Shown here in pieces: positions 1-9,877 of a DNA stretch of 16,068 nt. The notes under the pieces were generated by a model. The model saw nothing but the letters and a program-made list of their open reading frames with translations, was not told where the DNA came from and ran no database searches. Each line of letters opens with the position of its first letter. The first letter of the stretch is position 1. The DNA is from Chloroflexota bacterium (lineage in GTDB: Bacteria; Chloroflexota; FW602-bin22; JAMCYS01): contig JAJZQK010000021.1 of the NCBI GenBank assembly GCA_021847625.1, positions 1 through 16,068 of the forward strand. Direction: 5' to 3'. Made by a program: the position numbers and the translations under genes.

Positions 1-2
1 TC

Positions 3-821
3 GTCAGCACGTTCTACCACGACGGCACGGGCGACGAGCTGCTGGCTACGGCCGATGGCGGCGCCAGCTGGCGCACGCTGCTCTCGGATAGCGACCGGCA
101 CGCGCAGAAGTTCTATCAGATAGCGCGCGCGGAAAATGGGCGCCTGCTGGTGGCCAGCAGCCTGGGTTCGCTGGCCGGCGACATGGCTGACGAGCGCTTC
201 CTCAATGTCTCCCCCGCGGAGACCCCGACTTACGCCATCGCCGGCCGCCCGCGCTCGTTCGGCGACCGCTTCAGTGCCGTGTACGTTGCGACCCAGCAGG
301 GTCTGACGGCCAGCTACGATACGTTCTCCACCTGGCGAGCGTTCGCCAGTCCCCCGCTTAACAGCTGCTTCGTGTTTGGCCCTGGCGGGCTCGTCGTCGC
401 CCCGAGCCAATCGCCACTGTTGCTGGCCAGCCCCCGTTCCCTCTGCCAGGGCACTTCGGCCAGGGTCTACGCGCTGCTGTCCGAGCCCGGCGGCCGGCGG
501 CAGGTCTGGCAGGAGGTGGGTGTCAGCTTGCCGGCCTCGCCGGAGGTTAGGCTGCAGGTGGCCGGCGAGGCGCAGCCGCGCGCCTACGCCCTGACCGGCT
601 CCGGGCTCTGGTTGCTGGACCTGCCGCCCGCCCCCGCGGCTTCGGCCACGCCGGCGGTCGACCCACCATCCCGCCCGCCGTCTGGCCCCGTCAACATCGA
701 AGAGGCGGCCGGCGAAGTCAAACCCACGGCCGTGGGCAGCGCCATCGACTACGCGCTCTGGCTGGCAGGGGTGCCCGCTCTGGTGTTCCTAGGCGTGCGC
801 TGGTGGCGGCGGCACGGCTAA
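3..821 (+). CDS. C-terminal part of a secreted, membrane-anchored protein with an Asp-box (BNR-like) motif
   Basis: The reading frame is open to the left edge, so this is the last 272 residues of a longer protein. A GTG at 150 is internal, because the frame carries sensible sequence before it. Near the edge the residues ATADGGASWRTLL match the Asp-box pattern (S/T-x-D-x-G-x-x-W) of sialidase-like and YCF48-like beta-propellers. The rest is rich in G, S, P and short beta-like segments, then a proline-rich linker (PPAPAASATPAVDPPSRPP), then one hydrophobic segment (YALWLAGVPALVFLGV) and a basic tail RWWRRHG. That is the layout of an exported domain held by a single C-terminal membrane helix with a cytoplasmic basic end. 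The substrate or partner cannot be told. No neighbour is clearly linked to it: the next gene has its own promoter 270 bases downstream. Confidence 0.7.
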   Translation, partial: VSTFYHDGTGDELLATADGGASWRTLLSDSDRHAQKFYQIARAENGRLLVASSLGSLAGDMADERFLNVSPAETPTYAIAGRPRSFGDRFSAVYVATQQGLTASYDTFSTWRAFASPPLNSCFVFGPGGLVVAPSQSPLLLASPRSLCQGTSARVYALLSEPGGRRQVWQEVGVSLPASPEVRLQVAGEAQPRAYALTGSGLWLLDLPPAPAASATPAVDPPSRPPSGPVNIEEAAGEVKPTAVGSAIDYALWLAGVPALVFLGVRWWRRHG

Positions 822-967
822 CACGTACCTACTTCCGGCGACGCCGACTGGCATTCGCGGGACGTTCGCGAGGGCCGCTTCATCGATTCCGGCGGTTGTG
901 ATTGGTGGCCGTCGGTGTCTCTGCCGACGGCGAACCCGCGCGCGCGGCGCGGGCTGCGTTTCTGAAA

Positions 968-1028
968 GTCGAGGCTTCAGCCGGGTTAACCATCGTCTTC
1001 TCCATCGCTTACCGGCTGAAGCCTCGAC
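968..1028. repeat. 17-base perfect inverted repeat, 27-base spacer
   Basis: The arm GTCGAGGCTTCAGCCGG at 968-984 is repeated in perfect reverse complement at 1012-1028. Each arm also contains its own small palindrome (GGCTTCAGCC), so the element can fold in more than one way. No T-run follows, so it is not a classic terminator, although it sits about 150 bases after the stop of the upstream gene. It looks like an interspersed palindromic repeat of the REP/MITE class. I cannot test copy number from one window. Confidence 0.75.
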
Positions 1029-1089
1029 CTCCCGGAGTGAAGGGCCCCAAGTCGCCAGAACGCATAGGCCCTGGGCTCTTGTGACGTTA

Positions 1090-1118
1090 TTGACAACCAG
1101 TGGGGCCGTAGATATAAT
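1090..1118 (+). promoter_or_regulatory. Perfect consensus sigma70-type promoter of the liv operon
   Basis: TTGACA at 1090-1095 and TATAAT at 1113-1118 are separated by exactly 17 bases. Both hexamers are perfect matches to the housekeeping consensus. Transcription should start near 1125, which leaves about 380 bases of leader before the binding-protein start codon at 1503. No other gene on this strand lies between, so this is the best candidate promoter for the branched-chain amino acid transporter operon. Confidence 0.8.
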
Positions 1119-1124
1119 GCCCCG

Positions 1125-1502
1125 TCGATGGTCGCGCGGTAGGACTCTCGCCCGAGGCTGTCTGCCGCGCCATCCGGAGTGTGCGGCTACCCGGTCGCCC
1201 GCGGAAGGGAATAGTGAAGCGGAGCTCAACGGCGAGCTCGACTGTGGTTGGGGGTGAACTCGTCGGCCACTGATTAGGTCGAACGAGCCGTGGGCGAGAC
1301 TCCGCTGCGGGGCGACGACGCCAAGGTCGCGTTTCGTTGCCCCCTGGACTCGGCTCACCTCACGGCCGTTCTGCCAAGCAAGGGATGGCCGCCCCTCCGT
1401 GGAAGCAAAGCCTAGTGCTCATTGCGAGCAGAATCGGCTCGTTGGTTCTATTGCTCCCTCTGGGAGCGAGCAAGTGAAGTTGGTAATGAGGAGGATGTGG
1501 GA
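1125..1502 (+). other. Long, hairpin-rich 5' leader of the liv operon
   Basis: This stretch has no convincing gene. Three stems can be read by eye. The first pairs 1134-1143 with 1161-1170 (GCGCGG with CCGCGC at the base). The second pairs GGGGCGACGA at 1309-1318 with TCGTTGCCCC at 1334-1343, ten pairs including one G-U. The third pairs GCTCCC 1453-1458 with GGGAGC 1462-1467, and ends 21 bases before the ribosome-binding site. A leader this long and foldable ahead of an amino acid importer could hold a riboswitch, an attenuator or a separate small RNA. I recognise none of the known classes (no T-box, glycine, TPP, cobalamin, SRP, RNase P or tmRNA signature found). Confidence 0.4.
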
Positions 1503-2750
1503 GTGAGGATTCCCAAGTTTCTGTCCAAGTCGATGACCCGGCGTGAGCTGCTGGTGGCTCTGGGAGCCACTGGTGCGGCCGCCGTCGCGGCTGGCTGCAC
1601 GACATCGGCAGTCACTCCGGCTGCCGCGCCCCAGGCGACCCAGGCGCCCAAGCCCGCGGCTACCGCTGCTCCGGCTGCTGCCGGCACTGGCCCAGCGCCC
1701 AAGTTCGCTTACAAGATCGGCATGGTTGCCCCGCTGACGGGCGACGTCAAGACCTTCGGCGAATCCACCAAGAACGGCATCGACCTGATGGTCGCCGAGG
1801 CTAACGCTCGCGGCGCCAAGGTCACTGTGGTTACCGCCGACGACAAGAACGACCCAACGGAAGGCGTCAACGCCGCCAACAAGCTGATCACCCAGGACGG
1901 CGTCAAGGCCCTCGTCGGTTCCGTCTCGTCCAAGGTCTCCATTCCGATCTCGGACGTGGCTCAGTCGAACAAGGTCATAATGATCACCGGTACGTCCACC
2001 AACCCGTCCGTCACCGTTGCCGATGGCAAGCGCAAGGACTACGTCTTCCGTGCCTGCTTCATCGACCCCTTCCAGGGCACCGTGATGGCGAAGTTCGCGC
2101 TGGACAACCTCAAGGCCAAGAAGGCAGCCGTACTGTACGACAACAGCAACGACTACACCAAGGGCCTGGCCGAGTTCTTCCGCGATGGCTTTAAGGCCGG
2201 CGGCGGCACGATCAACGTGTTCGAGTCCTACGGCAAGGACGACAAGGACTTCTCGGCCCTGCTGACCAAGGTCGCGGCCGACAAGCCTGACTTCCTCTTC
2301 CTGCCCGACTACTACAACAAGGTCAACCTGATCGCCGCCCAAGCGCGGCAGGTGGGCATCGCGGCGGTGTTCGGCGGCGGCGACGGCTGGGACTCCTCCG
2401 ACCTGGACACCAAGGCCACCGAGGGCGGCTACTTCAGCAACCATTACTCGCCGGACGACCAGGGCGCGACCGTGCAGAACTTCGTCAAGAACTACAAGGC
2501 GAAGTACAACGCCGTCCCGGACGCCCTGGCGGCCCTGGCCTACGACGCCACCACCCTGCTGCTGACCGCGGCCGAGAAGGCCGGCAGCGACGATCCGACC
2601 AAGGTGCGGGACGCGATGGCCGGCCTATCAGGCGTGCAGACCGTGTCCGGCAAGATCACCTTCGACAAGAACGGCGATCCTACCAAGGCGGCGGTGGTGC
2701 TGCAGATCAAGGGCGGCAAGCAGACCTACGTGGCTACAGTCCAGCCCTAG
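1503..2750 (+). CDS. Branched-chain amino acid ABC transporter, substrate-binding lipoprotein (LivK-like)
   Basis: This is the extracytoplasmic receptor that captures the substrate, probably leucine, isoleucine or valine, and hands it to the LivHM channel. I chose GTG 1503 because AGGAGG at 1489-1494 lies eight bases before it; ATG 1533 has no such site and TTG 1422 is far upstream. With this start the protein has 415 residues. Residues 11-32 read MTRRELLVALG...AVAAGC: a twin-arginine pair followed by a hydrophobic stretch and a lipobox ending at Cys32, so export by Tat or Sec and lipid anchoring are likely. An Ala/Pro/Thr linker follows to about residue 60. The mature domain is a type 1 periplasmic-binding fold (Peripla_BP_6), with APLTGDVKTFGESTKNGI near its start and ALVGSVSSKVSIPISDVA in the first lobe. 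Exact ligand is inferred from the family and from the LivHMGF genes downstream. Confidence 0.9.
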   Translation: MRIPKFLSKSMTRRELLVALGATGAAAVAAGCTTSAVTPAAAPQATQAPKPAATAAPAAAGTGPAPKFAYKIGMVAPLTGDVKTFGESTKNGIDLMVAEANARGAKVTVVTADDKNDPTEGVNAANKLITQDGVKALVGSVSSKVSIPISDVAQSNKVIMITGTSTNPSVTVADGKRKDYVFRACFIDPFQGTVMAKFALDNLKAKKAAVLYDNSNDYTKGLAEFFRDGFKAGGGTINVFESYGKDDKDFSALLTKVAADKPDFLFLPDYYNKVNLIAAQARQVGIAAVFGGGDGWDSSDLDTKATEGGYFSNHYSPDDQGATVQNFVKNYKAKYNAVPDALAALAYDATTLLLTAAEKAGSDDPTKVRDAMAGLSGVQTVSGKITFDKNGDPTKAAVVLQIKGGKQTYVATVQP

Positions 2751-2768
2751 CGTTTCCCGCTGTAGTGA

Positions 2769-2799
2769 GAGAGAGTAGACCGAAAGTCTGCCCTCTCTC
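2769..2799 (+). promoter_or_regulatory. Stem-loop between the binding-protein gene and livH
   Basis: GAGAGAG 2769-2775 pairs with CTCTCTC 2793-2799 and AGAC 2777-2780 pairs with GTCT 2786-2789, around a CGAAA loop. A small internal bulge separates the two stems. No T-run follows. Such a structure after the receptor gene commonly stabilises the upstream message or causes partial termination, so that the receptor is made in excess of the channel. That role is inferred. Confidence 0.5.
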
Positions 2800-2832
2800 C
2801 CCTTAGCACTCGCCCGATCGGGGGTCAGGCGC

Positions 2833-3735
2833 ATGGATCTTAACGCACAAATCGTCTACTTTTTGCAGCAGGTGATCAACGGCATCCAGCTTGGTTCGGT
2901 CTACGCGCTGATCGCTCTGGGCTACACGATGGTCTACGGTATCGTCCGGCTGATTAACTTCGCCCACGGCGACGTCTTCATGGTCGGCGCGTTTGCCGGC
3001 TTCTTCGCTGTTTCAGTGCTGGGTCTCTCGTTCCTGCCGGCGATTATCCTGGCGATGATCGTCAGCATGGTGCTGGGGGTCACCATCGAACGCCTGGCTT
3101 ACCGGCCGCTAAGGCGGGCGCCCAAAATCGCCGCCCTGATCACGGCCATTGGCGTTTCGATCTTCTTGGAGTACTTCACGTCCCTCAATTTTGTCTTCGG
3201 ACCGAACTACCGTACCTTCCCGCGGCCATTCGAGGTGACATCCTGGAACATCGGCGGCGTGGCGATTTCCAATATCCTGGTCATTATTCTGGGCGTTTCG
3301 TTGTTCCTGGTCGTAGCGCTCCAACTGTTCGTCACCCGCACTAAGGTGGGCATTGCCATGCGGGCGGTTTCCTTCGACCACGACGCGGCCCGCCTGATGG
3401 GCATCAACGTCGACACGGTCATTTCCATTACCTTTGCCATCGGCTCCGCCCTGGCCGGCGCGGGCGGCGTGCTTTTCGCCATCGCCTACCCGCAGGTCGA
3501 TCCCTTCATGGGCATCATGCCGGGCCTCAAGGCCTTCGTCGCCGCCGTTCTAGGGGGCATCGGCATCATCCCCGGCGCGCTGCTGGGCTCGCTCATCATG
3601 GGCCAGGCCGAGGTGCTGACCACAGGTTACGTCTCGTCCACCTTGCGCGACCTGGTGGCTTTCGGCATCTTGATTATCGTGCTGCTCGTGCGGCCAACCG
3701 GCCTGCTGGGCAAGTCGGGCGTAGAGAAGGTGTAG
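2833..3735 (+). CDS. livH: Branched-chain amino acid ABC transporter permease LivH
   Basis: This is one of the two inner-membrane channel subunits. It has 300 residues, close to the usual length of LivH. The N-terminal part carries the family hallmark YALIALGYTMVYGIVRLINFAHGD split across two helices, and the cytoplasmic coupling loop reads MRAVSFDHDAARLMGIN, the EAA-type contact with the ATPase. About eight hydrophobic segments are visible, ending with the IIVLLVRPTGLLGKSG tail typical of the family. The ATG at 2833 follows a G-rich stretch (GGGGGT) by eight bases. It lies 82 bases after the receptor gene and three bases before livM, so it is part of one transcript. Confidence 0.93.
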   Translation: MDLNAQIVYFLQQVINGIQLGSVYALIALGYTMVYGIVRLINFAHGDVFMVGAFAGFFAVSVLGLSFLPAIILAMIVSMVLGVTIERLAYRPLRRAPKIAALITAIGVSIFLEYFTSLNFVFGPNYRTFPRPFEVTSWNIGGVAISNILVIILGVSLFLVVALQLFVTRTKVGIAMRAVSFDHDAARLMGINVDTVISITFAIGSALAGAGGVLFAIAYPQVDPFMGIMPGLKAFVAAVLGGIGIIPGALLGSLIMGQAEVLTTGYVSSTLRDLVAFGILIIVLLVRPTGLLGKSGVEKV

Positions 3736-3738
3736 GCA

Positions 3739-4746
3739 ATGCTCAGCCGAAGAATCCTCCTCCCCGCGGCGGCGGCCCTGGCCGTCTTCGTGGTCCTGCA
3801 AACGGCCATCAGCGCCGAATTACTGAACGCGTACCAGATTACCATTCTGACCTACGCCTGTATCTTCGTCACCTACGCGCTCGGCCTTAACGTCATTTAC
3901 GGCTACAACGGCCAGTTCTCACTTGGTCACGCGGCTTTCTATGGCATTGGCGCCTACGCCTCGGCCCTTGTCACGAAAATAGTCTTCCAGGGCAATCCGC
4001 TGTCCTTCCCGCTGGCTCTCGCCGCGGGGGTGGCAACGGCCGCTGCGATCGGCTACCTCATCGGCCTGCCCATCCTGCGCTTGCGTTCGGACTATCTCGG
4101 CATCGCCACGCTCGGCTTTGGCATTATGGTGAAGGTGCTGTTCGACAACGCCGACAAGGTGATACCGGCGATGGGCGGCGCCCGGGGATTGACGGGCATT
4201 CCCAAGCTGACGAGTTTCGCCTGGGCTTTCTTTGCCGCGGCGGCCGCCGTAATCCTCGTGCGCAATCTGATCTACTCCAGCCACGGCCGAGCCATAGTCT
4301 CCGTCCGGGAGGACGAAATCGCCGCCGATGCGATGGGCATCAACACCACGAAGTACAAGACGCTAGCCTTCGTGGTGGGTTCTGGACTCGCCGGCCTGGC
4401 CGGCGGCCTCTATGCTCACCTGTACGTCTTCCTCCATCCCTCCAATTTCGACTTCCTCAAGTCGGTGGATGTGTTGATGGTGGTGGTGTTGGGCGGTCTG
4501 GGCAGCATGACCGGCACCATTATCGCGGCCGTCGGTTGGGTATTCTTGCTGGAGGGGCTAAGGATCGTCTTGCCGCAAGAGTTCCTGGACTGGCGCATGG
4601 TGATCTACCCGCTGGTGATGATCATCGTCATGATCTTGCGCCCGCGAGGGTTGATGGGCGGCATCGAACTGGGGCCGCTGAAGCCCGGCAAGGTCGTGCG
4701 ACGACTGAAAGCAGCCCTGGTACCGGCCTCGGGGAAGGAGGCCTGA
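3739..4746 (+). CDS. livM: Branched-chain amino acid ABC transporter permease LivM
   Basis: This is the second channel subunit, 335 residues. The family signature LNVIYGYNGQFSLGHAAFYG is present in the first third. The EAA-type loop reads VREDEIAADAMGINTTKYK and is followed by the conserved glycine-rich helix SGLAGLAGGLYAHLY. The C-terminus ends LRPRGLMGG plus a short basic tail. The start ATG at 3739 comes three bases after the livH stop, with GAAGG eight bases upstream. The gene ends one base before the livG start, so translation is probably coupled through the cluster. Confidence 0.93.
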   Translation: MLSRRILLPAAAALAVFVVLQTAISAELLNAYQITILTYACIFVTYALGLNVIYGYNGQFSLGHAAFYGIGAYASALVTKIVFQGNPLSFPLALAAGVATAAAIGYLIGLPILRLRSDYLGIATLGFGIMVKVLFDNADKVIPAMGGARGLTGIPKLTSFAWAFFAAAAAVILVRNLIYSSHGRAIVSVREDEIAADAMGINTTKYKTLAFVVGSGLAGLAGGLYAHLYVFLHPSNFDFLKSVDVLMVVVLGGLGSMTGTIIAAVGWVFLLEGLRIVLPQEFLDWRMVIYPLVMIIVMILRPRGLMGGIELGPLKPGKVVRRLKAALVPASGKEA

Positions 4747-4747
4747 G

Positions 4748-5539
4748 TTGGCGGAAAACGTCTCCAGCCGTTCGACCGTGCTGGCAACCGACGGTCTGAC
4801 GATGTACTTCGGCGGTCTCAAGGCGGTGCAGGATGTTTCCGTGGCCGTCCGCGAGGGGGAGCTCGTGGGCATCATCGGCCCCAACGGCGCCGGCAAAACG
4901 ACCGTCTTCAATCTGGTGACGGGTATCTACAAACCCACCGCGGGCGACATCAAGCTCAATGGGGAAAGCATCACCAAGCTCAAGCCGTTCGAGGTTACCC
5001 AGCGGGGTGTGGCGCGCACCTTCCAGAACATCCGCCTGTTCCCCGAGCTGACCGTTCTGGACAACGTGCGCATCGCCTATCACCGCAACGTGCACTACGG
5101 TCTGTTGTCGGCCATGGTGCGCTGGCCGTCGTTCAATCGCGAGGAGGAGCAGCTGACAGAGAAGGCGCTCGACTTCCTCGACGTCTTCGGCCTGGCCGAC
5201 CGCCACGCGGAGCAAGCGAAGAACCTGCCCTACGGCGAGCAGCGGCGGTTGGAGATCGCCCGCGCCCTGGCTACTCAGCCCAGCCTGCTCCTGCTGGATG
5301 AGCCGGCCGCCGGCATGAACCCCAACGAGGCCCGCCGCCTGATGGAGCTGATCAACTTCATTCGCGAGCGCTTCCACCTGAGTATCCTGCTGATCGAGCA
5401 CCAGATGCGGGTGGTGATGGGCATCTGCGAGCGCATCTACGTGATGGACTTCGGCGAGCTGATCGCCCAGGGCACGCCGAAGGAAATCCAGAACAACCCG
5501 AAGGTCATCGAGGCCTACCTCGGGAAGGGAGTAGGCTGA
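4748..5539 (+). CDS. livG: Branched-chain amino acid ABC transporter ATP-binding protein LivG
   Basis: This is one of the two ATPases that power the importer, 263 residues. It starts at TTG 4748, chosen because AAGGAGG at 4735-4741 lies six bases before it and the encoded protein matches the family from its first strand. Visible motifs are Walker A GPNGAGKTT (44-52), Q-loop Gln93 in the segment RTFQNIRLFPELTVLDNV, signature YGEQRR (162-167), Walker B LLLLDEP (180-186) and switch His218 in LLIEHQM. The long insertion around 111-135 (YHRNVHYGLL...) is typical of LivG. The stop codon overlaps the livF start by one base. Confidence 0.95.
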   Translation: MAENVSSRSTVLATDGLTMYFGGLKAVQDVSVAVREGELVGIIGPNGAGKTTVFNLVTGIYKPTAGDIKLNGESITKLKPFEVTQRGVARTFQNIRLFPELTVLDNVRIAYHRNVHYGLLSAMVRWPSFNREEEQLTEKALDFLDVFGLADRHAEQAKNLPYGEQRRLEIARALATQPSLLLLDEPAAGMNPNEARRLMELINFIRERFHLSILLIEHQMRVVMGICERIYVMDFGELIAQGTPKEIQNNPKVIEAYLGKGVG

Positions 5540-6261
5540 TGTTGCTGGAAGTGAAGGACCTGCAGGTCGCCTACGGCGCCATCAGCGCCGTCAAGGGCGT
5601 CTCCTTCGGCGTGGACGAGGGCGAGATCGTCACCCTCATCGGCGCCAACGGTGCCGGCAAGTCGACGATCCTCAAGACCATCTCCGGCATCGTGCGGGCC
5701 AAGGCCGGTAGCGTGCTCTTCGCCGGCGCGGAGATCACCCAGAGGGCGCCGCACGACGTGGTCAAGATGGGCGTCTGCCACGTGCCGGAAGGGCGGCGCA
5801 TCTTCGCCAACCTGACAGTGCGCGAGAACCTGCTGATGGGCGCTTACACCCGCAGCGATGGGGACGCCATCAAAGGCAACATGGAGCGTGTCTTTCAGCG
5901 CTTTCCGCGCCTGAAGGAGCGACTCTCCCAGCCGGGAGGCACGCTTTCGGGCGGCGAGCAGCAGATGCTGGCTATGGGCCGGGGCCTGATGGCGAGTCCG
6001 AAGATCCTGTTGTTGGACGAGCCCTCGATGGGCCTGGCGCCCATCCTGGTGCAGCAGATTTTCGACATCATCCAGGAGATCAACCAGTCGGGCACCAGCA
6101 TCCTGCTGGTGGAGCAGAACGCCAACATGGCGCTCTCCGTGGCCAACCGGGCCTACGTGCTGGAGACCGGCACGATCAGTCTCAGCGGGCCGGCGGCCGA
6201 GCTGCGCGCCAATGCCAAAGTGCAGGAGGCCTACCTGGGCGAGGCAGGGGCGCTCGCCTAG
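5539..6261 (+). CDS. livF: Branched-chain amino acid ABC transporter ATP-binding protein LivF
   Basis: This is the partner ATPase, 240 residues. Its ATG shares the A of the livG stop (TGATG), a sign of tight translational coupling. Motifs are Walker A GANGAGKST (35-43), the LivF-type HVPEGRRIF segment (81-89) in place of the LivG Q-loop sequence, signature LSGGEQQ (136-142), Walker B ILLLDEP (156-162) and VEQN (191-194). In the last motif Gln replaces the usual switch His, as in known LivF proteins, so one of the two ATP sites of the LivGF pair differs from the other. It is the last gene of the operon: no clear hairpin plus T-run follows, but a palindromic repeat starts about 80 bases downstream. 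Confidence 0.95.
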   Translation: MLLEVKDLQVAYGAISAVKGVSFGVDEGEIVTLIGANGAGKSTILKTISGIVRAKAGSVLFAGAEITQRAPHDVVKMGVCHVPEGRRIFANLTVRENLLMGAYTRSDGDAIKGNMERVFQRFPRLKERLSQPGGTLSGGEQQMLAMGRGLMASPKILLLDEPSMGLAPILVQQIFDIIQEINQSGTSILLVEQNANMALSVANRAYVLETGTISLSGPAAELRANAKVQEAYLGEAGALA

Positions 6262-6342
6262 CGGGGCGCCGCCGGCACGACGGCAGCGGGCTGATGAAAG
6301 TTGACAACGTCATCAGGTCAGAGGCGCAGGGCGGCCCGCTCC

Positions 6343-6405
6343 GTTGTAGGGACGCGGCATGCCGCGTCCGCTCGGGACGGACGGCGCATGCGCCGTCCCT
6401 ACGAC
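6343..6405. repeat. Double-palindrome intergenic repeat
   Basis: Two different 20-base perfect palindromes lie side by side: GGACGCGGCATGCCGCGTCC at 6350-6369 and GGACGGCGCATGCGCCGTCC at 6379-6398. They are enclosed by an outer inverted repeat, GTTGTAGGG (6343-6351) against CCCTACGAC (6397-6405), with one mismatch. The whole unit can therefore fold as two hairpins on a common stem. It sits between the end of the liv operon and the next gene, where it could act as a bidirectional terminator or message stabiliser, but it has the shape of a dispersed palindromic repeat family. Confidence 0.75.
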
Positions 6406-6449
6406 CAAACGGCAGCATTATCCGATCAAGTTGTTTGTTAATGTCCGTT

Positions 6450-6495
6450 AGTCCGCGCTACCAACACGGGGCTCTCCTCGTCTGTAGCGCGGACT
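6450..6495. repeat. 11-base perfect inverted repeat, 24-base spacer
   Basis: AGTCCGCGCTA at 6450-6460 is repeated as TAGCGCGGACT at 6485-6495. It lies only 45 bases from the double palindrome but shares no sequence with it. The remaining intergenic bases from 6262 to 6686 hold no gene that I can support. Confidence 0.6.
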
Positions 6496-6639
6496 CTTGG
6501 CCCACACGGCCGGAGGGCTGCGCGCCTGCCGGCGTGGCGTCTATACGCCCCCTCTGGGCCGGGCGGCGTTCGCCCCTGGCCCCCGCCGATCCGTGGTGCG
6601 CCATTCCCTGCCTGCCGGCGCTGCGCGGGACTACTCCTG

Positions 6640-6648
6640 TGCTACAAT
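6640..6648 (+). promoter_or_regulatory. Extended -10 promoter element (TGCTACAAT)
   Basis: TG, one base and TACAAT form an extended -10 element with a single mismatch to TATAAT. No good -35 hexamer is visible, which extended -10 promoters tolerate. Transcription would start near 6655, about 30 bases before the ATG at 6687. It could drive the membrane protein gene and the overlapping gyrB. Confidence 0.5.
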
Positions 6649-6686
6649 AAGCCGGTGCCCAGGGCGCCTAGGGGGAGTACGGGAGA

Positions 6687-9553
<2,867 letters not shown>

Positions 9554-9587
9554 GCGCAACCACGCTATTCCATGTAATTTAGCTCAG

Positions 9588-9623
9588 GGCCGATCGCAGA
9601 ACTTGCGACCGGCCTTGGTCTTT
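9588..9623 (+). terminator. Terminator-like hairpin after gyrB
   Basis: GGCCGATCGCA (9588-9598) pairs with TGCGACCGGCC (9604-9614) with one A-C mismatch, around a five-base loop. TTGGTCTTT follows, a modest T-rich tract. It is placed 35 bases after the gyrB stop, as expected for a rho-independent terminator. Confidence 0.65.
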
Positions 9624-9877
9624 CCAGTCTGCCCGCACTACTTGAGATTAGCGTAAGAATCACTTGTATGCAGAGCATAAAAGTAGGCTCATTGGCTAGG
9701 GTAAGATATATGGTGCGAGCAGGAAGAAACCGCCGATAAAGATCAACGAATGGCATCGGTTTCTTCGCGCACAAGCAGGATCGGAAGCGTTTCGATACAG
9801 TGACTGTACCGTAGTCGAAGTAGCACGACTCCCCTGCAAGGAAAGATTTATGGCTCAACGTCGGTGCTGGCTGTCCA
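9624..9877. other. AT-richer gap between gyrB and abiEii
   Basis: I see no supportable gene here. Base composition drops sharply from that of gyrB. A 10-base inverted repeat (GAAGAAACCG 9723-9732, CGGTTTCTTC 9757-9766) and a 13-base palindrome (TACAGTGACTGTA, 9796-9808) lie downstream of the leftward abiE operon and may help end its transcript. Neither is followed by a clean T-run on the minus strand. Confidence 0.4.

Noticed and set aside
898..1257. Plus-strand open frame in the gap before the liv operon
   Set aside because: It crosses the inverted repeat and the consensus promoter, has an Arg-rich sequence without domains and no ribosome-binding site.
1125..1502. Known structured RNA (RNase P RNA, tmRNA, SRP RNA, T-box, common riboswitches)
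   Set aside because: I looked for the conserved sequence blocks of each and found none.
1419..2444. Minus-strand open frame of 341 codons opposite the binding-protein gene
   Set aside because: Same reason: a shadow of a well-supported gene, with repetitive low-information protein sequence.
6301..6329. TTGACA after livF as a promoter
   Set aside because: No -10-like hexamer lies at a suitable distance.
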